Shown piece by piece: positions 1 to 7,907 of a stretch of 15,195 nucleotides of DNA. This stretch comes from Microbacterium sp. (GTDB taxonomy: Bacteria > Actinomycetota > Actinomycetes > Actinomycetales > Microbacteriaceae), in NCBI RefSeq assembly GCF_003248605.1, contig NZ_QFPF01000061.1, positions 1-15,195 of the forward strand. Direction: 5' to 3'. The stretch's first letter is position 1; each line of letters starts with the position of its first letter. The position numbers and the translations under genes were made by a program. A model generated the notes under the pieces. The model did not search any database. It had not been told where the DNA came from and saw only the letters and a list, made by a program, of their open reading frames with translations.

Positions 1-16
1 GGCGGCGGCCCAGCGG

Positions 17-85
17 CCGAACCCACACTTTTGCAGCGAACCCACTCTCGTCGGATGGTGGCTCGCTGCAAATTTGTGGGTTCGG
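17..85. repeat. Long imperfect inverted repeat (hairpin) past the methyltransferase gene
   Basis: Arms at 17-39 and 63-85 are complementary at 21 of 23 positions. They begin CCGAACCCACA and end TGTGGGTTCGG, around a 23-nt loop that itself repeats the ACCCAC/GTGG theme. The palindrome lies about 90 nt past the stop of the minus-strand methyltransferase gene, so it could end that transcript. There is no clear T-run. Its sequence differs from the TGTCCC hairpin family elsewhere in the window. Confidence 0.75.
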
Positions 86-160
86 CAGGGGCGGGCGGGT
101 TCGCGCGGGGTCGGGCGGGGCTGGGCGGGGCAGCGCGGGTTCGGGCGGGGGCGGGCGGGC
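86..160 (+). repeat. G-run-rich low-complexity tract with G-quadruplex potential
   Basis: This non-coding tract is built from short irregular repeats of GGGCGGG, separated by TTCG and GCAGCGC. Runs of three or four G at 107-110, 113-115, 117-120, 123-125 and 127-130 satisfy the usual G3+ N1-7 quadruplex pattern. A second set lies at 143-159 and a shorter one at 88-99. It sits between the methyltransferase stop codon and the palindrome at 17-85. Folding is inferred from pattern only. Confidence 0.6.
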
Positions 161-177
161 AGCGCGGGCCGAGCGCG

Positions 178-1341
178 TCAGCGGCGCGTGGAGGCCGTGA
201 CGGTGAACTTGGGGTTGCGGGCGATCTGCCGGGTCGGGCCGACGAGGCGCTCGAGCGCGGGGCGGTACTGCAGCGGCGAGTTGAAGACCGTCCAGAGTTC
301 GCCGCCGGGCCGCAACACGCGCGCGGCATCGGCGAACAGGCGCGGCCCGAGACCCTCGTGGATCGCGGCCCCCGCATGAAACGGCGGGTTCAGCGTGATG
401 AATGACGCACTCGCATCCGGCAGCGCCGAGAGCGCATCGTCGCGTTCGACCCGCACACGATCGGCCACGCCGTTCGCCTCGGCCGTCGCGCGGGCCGAGG
501 CCACCGCGGCCGCGGACTGATCGCACGCATAAACGCGCAGGTCCGGATGCTGTCGTGCCAGCGCCGCGGCGACGACACCGGATCCGCAGGCGAGATCGAT
601 CGCCGCGTCGGCGCGCGCGCCGGCGATCCGGTCGGGCAGATTCTCCAGCAGCAGGCGCGTGCCGATGTCGATCGAGGTGCCCGCGAAGACGCCCCCGTAC
701 GCGCAGACGACGAGCCCCGCGTGCGTGGCGCGCCGAGGCTCGGGATCGTGGCCGTCGTACGGTCCGCGGGCGATCAGCACGCGGGACTTCTGGCGCGCGT
801 GCGAGACATCGATCGCGTCGAATCTCTCGCTCAGCACGTCGTTCATCGCGAGCGCCATGTGCTTGACGCGCCCGCCGGCGTAGACGGCGACGTCGGGCGC
901 GGCGTGTGCGGCGATGAGTGCGGCGGTGTCCCGCAGCTGATCGAGCGCGCGCGGCAGTCGCATCAGCACGATCCGGGCGTCGCGCACGAGTGCACCATCG
1001 AGCGGGTGAGAGGTGACCCGGCCCGCGAGCCCCAGCCGCTCGGCGTTGGCGATCAGTGCTCGCTCGCCGAGCAGGGCGTCCTGGTGTGCGCGGATCGCGC
1101 CGCCCACCGCGCGGACCGCGCCGCCGCCCGCCCCGCCCACAGCCGAGTCGCGCGAGTCCGCGGCCGCGCCGAGCGCGAGCGCGCCGTGCGTGTCGCCGAT
1201 CACGACGATCTGCCCCGGATCTATGCCGACCCTCGCGGCGGCCGATTCGTCGAGGATCAGGCGGTCGGCAGCATCCCACGCCCGGAGGTCGGGGCCCTCG
1301 ATGTCGGGCGCGCGGCGCAGATCATCGAGGTCGAGAGGCAC
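178..1341 (-). CDS. Class I SAM-dependent rRNA guanine-N2 methyltransferase, RsmC/RlmG-like
   Basis: The 387-residue protein has the two-domain layout of RsmC and RlmG: a degenerate N-terminal methyltransferase-like domain (about 1-200) and an active C-terminal Rossmann domain. The SAM-binding motif I is DLACGSG at 249-255. The catalytic NPPFH motif at 318-322 is typical of enzymes methylating the exocyclic N2 of guanine in 16S (RsmC) or 23S (RlmG) rRNA. I cannot tell which RNA is the target. The length is close to E. coli RlmG, which I recall as about 378 residues. The start is GTG at 1339-1341. A TAGCGT box (1348-1353) ends 6 nt before it, suggesting a leaderless transcript. The first of the TGTCCC hairpins lies just upstream, separating this gene from the EI24 gene. 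Confidence 0.85.
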   Translation of the reverse strand: MPLDLDDLRRAPDIEGPDLRAWDAADRLILDESAAARVGIDPGQIVVIGDTHGALALGAAADSRDSAVGGAGGGAVRAVGGAIRAHQDALLGERALIANAERLGLAGRVTSHPLDGALVRDARIVLMRLPRALDQLRDTAALIAAHAAPDVAVYAGGRVKHMALAMNDVLSERFDAIDVSHARQKSRVLIARGPYDGHDPEPRRATHAGLVVCAYGGVFAGTSIDIGTRLLLENLPDRIAGARADAAIDLACGSGVVAAALARQHPDLRVYACDQSAAAVASARATAEANGVADRVRVERDDALSALPDASASFITLNPPFHAGAAIHEGLGPRLFADAARVLRPGGELWTVFNSPLQYRPALERLVGPTRQIARNPKFTVTASTRR

Positions 1342-1347
1342 CGCCCC

Positions 1348-1353
1348 ACGCTA
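1348..1353 (-). promoter_or_regulatory. Predicted -10 box TAGCGT, leaderless promoter of the methyltransferase
   Basis: Read on the minus strand, TAGCGT is followed by 6 nt and then the GTG start. No Shine-Dalgarno sequence precedes the start. No convincing -35 is visible. Confidence 0.45.
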
Positions 1354-1372
1354 CCGCCCGCCGATCAGGAGG

Positions 1373-1425
1373 ATGTCCCACTTTCTGTCGCCCGGCGCAG
1401 CCGGAGGCGACAGAAAGTGGGACAT
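1373..1425. repeat. TGTCCC hairpin family, copy 1 (AC/GT variant)
   Basis: A perfect 20-bp inverted repeat has arms at 1373-1392 and 1406-1425 around a 13-nt loop. The arm core is TGTCCCACTTTCTGTCGCC. It starts 27 nt past the stop of the EI24 gene and lies before the methyltransferase promoter, so it may act as a terminator or insulator between these same-strand genes. There is no T-tract on either side. Copies 2 and 3 are at 7735-7790 and 9458-9510. Confidence 0.9.
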
Positions 1426-1451
1426 GCAGAGGGCGCGCGGGGCCGGCGGGT

Positions 1452-2234
1452 TCAGGAGTCGCCGGGCTCGGCCACCCCGCCCACGCGGCCGGCTGCGCCC
1501 ACCGCGCCGGGCGCCTCGAGCACCGACCGCGCGAGCAGCGTCGAGCCCGCGACGGCGGCCGGCATCGTCGCGACCGCGCCGAGCGGCACGAGAAAGCACA
1601 GCTGCGTCGCGACGCCGAAACCCAGCGCCCGCGCGCGGTGCCGGCGCAGCAGCATCCGGCGCTCATGACTCGGGATGCCGCGCGCAGAGAGTGCGCGTGA
1701 GGTCAGCTCGTCGGCGAGCAGCCACCCCGTGAGCGTCACACCCAGCACGGTTCCGAGCAGGCCGCCCACGAGCGGCACGAGTCCCACGAGCCCCGCCGCG
1801 ATCGCCACGGCGACGCCCCGCGCAACGAGGGAGAGTGCATCGCCCACGCCGCGCCAGAAGCTGTACGCGGCATCGGGCACGTCGCCGCCCGAGTCGCGCT
1901 CGACTCCCCGCCAGATGCGGTCGTAGAACGGCTCGCCGACCACCAGCGTCAGCGCCGTGAACGACACCGCCACGATCACGAGTGCCGCCCCGAGCATCGC
2001 GGTGCCGGCGGCGATGCGGATCACGGTGACCCACAGCCCCGGCCATCCGTCGGCGAACGGTGTGATCGCCTCGGCGAGTACGGGCAGGTGCAGCGCGAGG
2101 GCCACCACCGCGCCGAGCAGCACGATGCCCACGAGCGCAGCGGGAATCAGGCCCAGAGCCATGAGGCCGCCCCGGCGCCGCCAGAACCCGAAACCGCGCC
2201 CCAGCATCGCCATCCCGGCCGCGAACTCCCGCAT
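1452..2234 (-). CDS. EI24 domain (CysZ-like) integral membrane protein
   Basis: This is a 260-residue multi-pass membrane protein. It begins MREFAAGMAMLGRGFGFW, followed by hydrophobic segments near 24-48, 72-98, 137-180 and 208-235. The GEPFYDRIW stretch after the second helix and the GRGFGFW opening are typical of actinobacterial EI24/CysZ-like proteins. E. coli CysZ is a sulfate transporter, but whether this homologue moves sulfate is unknown. The frame is open upstream to 2456, but ATG 2232-2234 is preferred. That start begins the conserved region and has a TAGGCT box (2242-2247) 7 nt before it. The extra N-terminus would have overlapped the divergent DUF3817 promoter and looks unlike protein. 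The C-terminal 30 residues are Gly/Ala-rich and probably disordered. Confidence 0.8.
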   Translation of the reverse strand: MREFAAGMAMLGRGFGFWRRRGGLMALGLIPAALVGIVLLGAVVALALHLPVLAEAITPFADGWPGLWVTVIRIAAGTAMLGAALVIVAVSFTALTLVVGEPFYDRIWRGVERDSGGDVPDAAYSFWRGVGDALSLVARGVAVAIAAGLVGLVPLVGGLLGTVLGVTLTGWLLADELTSRALSARGIPSHERRMLLRRHRARALGFGVATQLCFLVPLGAVATMPAAVAGSTLLARSVLEAPGAVGAAGRVGGVAEPGDS

Positions 2235-2241
2235 GAGGCCC

Positions 2242-2247
2242 AGCCTA
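2242..2247 (-). promoter_or_regulatory. Predicted -10 box TAGGCT, leaderless promoter of the EI24 gene
   Basis: On the minus strand TAGGCT is followed by 7 nt and then ATG (2232-2234). No Shine-Dalgarno sequence is present. It is back to back with the TAGGCT box at 2293-2298 of the plus-strand gene, forming a compact divergent promoter region of 88 nt. Confidence 0.45.
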
Positions 2248-2292
2248 AGCGCGCTCTCCTCGCGCGCGACGACCGTCACCCCCGCCGCTCCG

Positions 2293-2298
2293 TAGGCT
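2293..2298 (+). promoter_or_regulatory. Predicted -10 box TAGGCT for the DUF3817 gene
   Basis: TAGGCT lies 24 nt before the GTG start. The transcript would carry a short leader containing the Shine-Dalgarno sequence GAAGGAG (2312-2318). This contrasts with the leaderless arrangement of the divergent gene. Confidence 0.4.
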
Positions 2299-2322
2299 TG
2301 GGGGCAGACCCGAAGGAGACCC

Positions 2323-2787
2323 GTGTTCCGCACCCCCCTGTCGCTGTTTCGCACCCTCGCGATCGCCGAGGCGATCTCGTGGACGCTCCTGATCACGGGG
2401 CTCATCCTTCGGGCGACCGCCGATCTGGCGATCGCCGTCACGATCGGCGGCGGCATCCACGGGTTCGTCTTTCTCGCCTACGGTGCGACGGCGGTTCTCG
2501 TGGCGAAGAACCAGCGCTGGGGTGCGGGGCCGACGGTCACCGCAATCGTCAGCGCGATCATCCCGTACGCGACGATCCCGACCGAGATCTGGCTGCACCG
2601 CACGCGTCGACTCGAGGGCGCGTGGCGTCTGCAGGCCACCGCAGACCCCCGCGACGCCGCCTGGCACGACCGGCTCATGCGATGGTTCCTGAACCGGCCC
2701 TGGATGCTGGGTGTCCTCCTCGCCGCGGCCGTCGTCGTGATCTTCGTCGCGCTGCTGATCATCGGCCCGCCCGGCGGACGAGAGTAG
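2323..2787 (+). CDS. DUF3817 domain-containing membrane protein
   Basis: A 154-residue protein with hydrophobic segments near 10-30, 32-60, 66-85 and 127-148. It opens FRTLAIAEAISWTLLITGL, has GGIHGFVFLAY in the second segment, and carries a WRLQA.ADPRD loop. This combination is typical of the actinobacterial DUF3817 family, whose function is not known to me. The start is GTG at 2323, 4 nt after a strong Shine-Dalgarno GAAGGAG. The gene is followed 9 nt later by a second membrane protein gene on the same strand, so the two probably form an operon. Confidence 0.8.
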   Translation: MFRTPLSLFRTLAIAEAISWTLLITGLILRATADLAIAVTIGGGIHGFVFLAYGATAVLVAKNQRWGAGPTVTAIVSAIIPYATIPTEIWLHRTRRLEGAWRLQATADPRDAAWHDRLMRWFLNRPWMLGVLLAAAVVVIFVALLIIGPPGGRE

Positions 2788-2796
2788 CGGCGGCGC

Positions 2797-3663
2797 ATGA
2801 GGCTGCGGACGACATCCACGCAGCGCACGTACCGCTACGTGCGACTGAGCCTGATCGGCGCGGTCCTGCTGGTGGGTGTCTCCTTCGCCGCGGTGGCGGC
2901 GATCGACGGCGCTCCCACCTCGCTCAGCGCCGCGTTCTACACCCCGGGGCGCGACGTCTTCGTGGGCGCGATCTTCGCGGTCTCGCTCGCGCTCCTCGCC
3001 CTGTCGGGGCGCAGCCTCGAGCAGGCGCTCCTCGACTACGCGGCGATCCTCGCTCCCCTCATCGCCATCGTTCCGACGCCGCTGGCCGTGGGCGACGTGC
3101 CCGGGCTCGCGCGGGCGTGCCCCGACACCGCGCCATGCGTGCCGCCCGAGTTCCTCCCGGGCGTCGCGGTCGGCGTCGCCTCGCTCGTGCTGATCGGGAT
3201 GCTGGGGCTCGTCGCCGCGATCGTCCTCGCGCGCGTGCAGCACACGCTCACGCGCGGGTTCGTGGTCGCCGTGTCGGGCGCGGCGGCGCTCATCCTGGGC
3301 ATCGGCGCGTGGGCGCTGATCGACCCGCCCGGGTTCGTCCGCGGCGCGCACCTCCTCGCCGCGGTGACGTTCTTCGGGCTCATCGCCGCGGTCGCCTCGC
3401 TGGCGGCATTCGGCCCGTCGCGGGCGCGCTCGCGCGGCGGCATCCGGGTGCTGTACGCGGTCGTCGCCGTCGGGATCGTCGTGACAGTGACGGGACTGCT
3501 GCTCGTGATCGTGCTGACCCTCGGCGGGGTCGACGTCGCGGGCGCGGTCGGTGCGCCCCTGATCCTCATCGGTGAGGTCCTCGTCCTCGCACTGTTCGTG
3601 GTCTTCTGGATCGCTCAGACGATCGAGCTCTGGAGCGCGGCGGATCCCTCGCTCCGGGCCTGA
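2797..3663 (+). CDS. Multi-pass integral membrane protein of unknown function
   Basis: A 288-residue, very hydrophobic protein with about seven to eight predicted membrane segments (near 17-37, 53-70, 78-97, 124-147, 155-176, 184-204, 216-243 and 250-273). Between the first two segments it has an YTPGRDVFVGA stretch. I associate this stretch with a family of uncharacterised actinobacterial membrane proteins, from memory only. A loop near 107-113 carries two cysteines (ARACPDTAPC) that could form an extracytoplasmic disulfide. The ATG lies only 9 nt after the DUF3817 stop, with no clear Shine-Dalgarno, so translation is probably coupled. No enzymatic motif is recognised. Confidence 0.75.
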   Translation: MRLRTTSTQRTYRYVRLSLIGAVLLVGVSFAAVAAIDGAPTSLSAAFYTPGRDVFVGAIFAVSLALLALSGRSLEQALLDYAAILAPLIAIVPTPLAVGDVPGLARACPDTAPCVPPEFLPGVAVGVASLVLIGMLGLVAAIVLARVQHTLTRGFVVAVSGAAALILGIGAWALIDPPGFVRGAHLLAAVTFFGLIAAVASLAAFGPSRARSRGGIRVLYAVVAVGIVVTVTGLLLVIVLTLGGVDVAGAVGAPLILIGEVLVLALFVVFWIAQTIELWSAADPSLRA

Positions 3664-3697
3664 TCGGGGCACCTCGGAATACGCCGAGCATCTCTGC

Positions 3698-3751
3698 GTT
3701 GAGTTGATACGTCGAAACTCAACTTCTAAAGTTGACAAGGCATCACTCAAG
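3698..3751. promoter_or_regulatory. Promoter of the Clp gene with HAIR-like (HspR-type) operator half-sites
   Basis: This AT-richer stretch holds GTTGAGTT (3698-3705) and AACTCAAC (3716-3723) as a perfect inverted repeat. It also holds GTTGACA-N7-ACTCAAG (3731-3751), whose right half and spacing match the HAIR consensus CTTGAGT-N7-ACTCAAG bound by HspR in actinobacteria. Between them CAACTT-CTA-AAGTTG (3720-3734) is another perfect palindrome. A plausible promoter is -35 TTGATA (3704-3709), 17 bp, -10 TAAAGT (3727-3732), so repressor bound here would cover both boxes. The Shine-Dalgarno AGGAG is at 3759-3763. Confidence 0.6.
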
Positions 3752-3768
3752 TTAGATCAGGAGATTTC

Positions 3769-6420
<2,652 letters not shown>

Positions 6421-6434
6421 GCCGCCCGGCCGCT

Positions 6435-6537
6435 GCCGGGCCGTGCACAGCTGCGGACCGCACCCGCGACACGCCGGGCCGGGCTCGCTCCGCCCGGCGT
6501 GTCGTGCGCCCGCGTCCGCAGCTGTGCACACCCGGCA
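6435..6537. repeat. Large composite palindrome past the Clp gene
   Basis: Outer arms 6443-6458 and 6514-6529 (GTGCACAGCTGCGGAC and its complement) are a perfect 16-bp inverted repeat. Inner arms 6467-6479 and 6492-6504 (CGACACGCCGGGC and its complement) are a perfect 13-bp repeat. Unpaired 8-9 nt internal loops separate them, and the apical loop is 12 nt. Pairing resumes outside at TGCCGGG/CCCGGCA. A small hairpin, CCCGGC-CGCT-GCCGGG (6425-6440), immediately follows the Clp stop. The structure probably ends Clp transcription, although it has no T-run. Confidence 0.85.
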
Positions 6538-6593
6538 CCGAGGGTGCGAGCGGCCGGGGTGTCAAGCCCGTGGCGAGTCGTCGCGGCGGCCCC

Positions 6594-6599
6594 TAGCGT
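6594..6599 (+). promoter_or_regulatory. Predicted -10 box TAGCGT, leaderless promoter of the SDR gene
   Basis: TAGCGT is followed by 7 nt and then ATG 6607. GAAGG at 6601-6605 is too close to the ATG for a normal Shine-Dalgarno, so a leaderless message is likelier. Confidence 0.45.
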
Positions 6600-6606
6600 C
6601 GAAGGC

Positions 6607-7416
6607 ATGACCCCTACGACTGCTTTCGCTCCCACGCGCGCCATCGTGACGGCATCCGATTCGGGCATCGGTGCCGCGACCGCACTCGCCCTCGCCGCGG
6701 CGGGGATGGATGTCGGCGTCACCTGGCATTCGGACGAGGAGGGCGCCGAGGCGACGGCCGAGGGTGTGCGACGGCTGGGTCGTCGTGCCGCCGTCACGCG
6801 CTTCGACGCGACCGACCTGGACGCCGTCCCGGGGGTCGTGAACGGCCTCGCCGACGAACTCGGCGGGCTCGACGTCTTCGTCAACAACGCAGGTGGCGGC
6901 ACCGGCGGCCCCTTTCTCGACGCGACGCTCGAGGACTGGCGGCGCGTGGTCGCCCTCAACCTCGACGGGGCCTTCGTCGGCCTGCAGGCGGCGGCGCAGC
7001 GCATGGTGCAGCACGGCGCCGGCGGCAGGCTCATCGCGGTCACGAGCGTGCACGAGCACCAGCCCCGTGTCGGATCCGCAGCGTACGTCGCCGCCAAGCA
7101 CGGTCTCGGCGGCCTGCTGAAGGTGATGGCGCAGGAGCTGGGCGTGCACGGCATCACGGTGAACGCCGTCGCGCCGGGCGAGATCGCGACGCCGATCAAC
7201 GACATGGACGCCGACGACGCCGACGAGGTGCATCGCCCCGGCATCCCGCTCGCACGCCCGGGCGCACCTCGCGAGATCGCCGACGTCGTCGCGTTCCTCG
7301 CCTCGCCCGCCGGCTCCTACGTGACGGGTGCGTCGTGGGCCGTCGACGGTGGCATGCTGCAGATGGGTCCGCAGGCGGGCTCGCACCTGACCTCCGACGA
7401 CTGGCGCGAAGGGTGA
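6607..7416 (+). CDS. YohF-like short-chain dehydrogenase/reductase
   Basis: A 269-residue NAD(P)-dependent oxidoreductase of the classical SDR fold. The cofactor motif reads TASDSGIG (about 15-22), with Ala in place of the usual first Gly of TGxxxGIG. NNAGG follows near 95. The catalytic Ser lies in the TSVHEHQP segment, and Tyr-x-x-x-Lys is in AAYVAAKHG. The C-terminus has the standard TGASWAVDGG. The combination TASDSGIG, TWHSDEEGA, SVHEHQP, NAVAPGEIATP closely resembles E. coli YohF as I recall it. That enzyme is poorly characterised, so I assign no substrate. The frame is open further upstream to 6499 but runs through the palindrome. ATG 6607 fits the conserved N-terminus and the TAGCGT box. 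Confidence 0.88.
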   Translation: MTPTTAFAPTRAIVTASDSGIGAATALALAAAGMDVGVTWHSDEEGAEATAEGVRRLGRRAAVTRFDATDLDAVPGVVNGLADELGGLDVFVNNAGGGTGGPFLDATLEDWRRVVALNLDGAFVGLQAAAQRMVQHGAGGRLIAVTSVHEHQPRVGSAAYVAAKHGLGGLLKVMAQELGVHGITVNAVAPGEIATPINDMDADDADEVHRPGIPLARPGAPREIADVVAFLASPAGSYVTGASWAVDGGMLQMGPQAGSHLTSDDWREG

Positions 7417-7441
7417 GGCGTGCGGCCCGACGTCGCGGGCG

Positions 7442-7711
7442 ACCGGCCTCGACAAGGACGCGATCGTCGTCGCGTCGGGCGCGGTGGAGGTGCTGCTGGG
7501 CGCGGCGCTCATCACCCTGCCTCGGGAGCGGCGTCGCGTGGGCGCGGCGGTGGCGGCGTTCTTCGTCGCGGTGTTTCCGGGCAACGTGCACCAGTGGCGC
7601 ACCGGGCGTTCCGCGCCGATGCTGCGCACTGACGGGGCGCGGCTGGGCCGGCTGTTCCTGCAGCCGGTGCTCGTGGCATGGGCGTGGTGGGCGACGCGGC
7701 CGGCGCGGTGA
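7442..7711 (+). pseudogene. DoxX-like membrane protein, N-terminally truncated remnant
   Basis: From 7442 the frame encodes TGLDKDAIVVASGAVEVLLG, then a hydrophobic stretch and FPGNVHQWRTGR. It ends in RLFLQPVLVAWAWWATR before a TGA at 7709-7711. This matches the middle and C-terminal part of DoxX-family proteins with the FVA(V/I)FPGN and RLFFQP signatures. The usual N-terminal helix with its Gly...His-Phe motif (about 35-45 residues) is absent. The frame simply runs back into the end of the SDR gene. The first in-frame start is a GTG at 7484, inside the second conserved block. It could still yield a 75-residue two-helix protein, but I infer a gene that lost its 5' end, perhaps by deletion against the SDR gene. 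Confidence 0.55.
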
Positions 7712-7734
7712 GGTGCCCGCCGCCCCGGTGTTTC

Positions 7735-7790
7735 GGTGTCCCGATTTCTGTCGCCGGAGGCATGCGCCCGGCGACAGAAATCGGGACACC
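7735..7790. repeat. TGTCCC hairpin family, copy 2 (GA/TC variant)
   Basis: Perfect arms at 7735-7756 and 7769-7790 form a 22-bp stem, extendable to 24 bp by the pairs 7757/7768 and 7734/7791. The loop is about 11 nt. The arm core is TGTCCCGATTTCTGTCGCC. It begins 24 nt past the stop of the DoxX-like remnant, with no T-tract. The right arm runs directly into a 17-bp tandem array. Confidence 0.92.
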
Positions 7791-7852
7791 GGGGCGCGCG
7801 GGACACCGGGGCGCGCCGGACACCGGGGCGCGCCGGACACCGGGGCGCGCCG
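7785..7852 (+). repeat. Tandem array, four 17-bp units
   Basis: Four consecutive units of GACACCGGGGCGCGCCG (first unit ends GCGG) occupy 7785-7801, 7802-7818, 7819-7835 and 7836-7852. The first six bases of unit one are the outer end of the hairpin's right arm. An inverted partial unit, CCCCGGTGT, lies at 7723-7731 left of the hairpin. The 17-nt period is not a codon multiple, and no gene covers it. It occupies most of the 196-nt gap between the DoxX remnant and the ligase. Confidence 0.9.
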
Positions 7853-7907
7853 GTGCGCGCCGCGCGCCGGGGGCTGAGCGCGGCCGGCGCGATGACATGA
7901 TGCGCTC

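Noticed and set aside
547..1668. Long open frame on the plus strand opposite the methyltransferase.
   Set aside because: It crosses the hairpin and two gene boundaries. Its product is Arg/Ala/Pro-rich and unlike any family, as expected for the antisense of a high-GC gene.
2245..3750. A 501-codon open frame on the minus strand.
   Set aside because: It is the antisense of two clear membrane protein genes. Its product is a charged Asp/Arg/Glu/His-rich low-complexity string with no domain.
7785..7852. Tandem repeats considered as a CRISPR array.
   Set aside because: The 17-bp units are contiguous without spacers and no cas genes are present.
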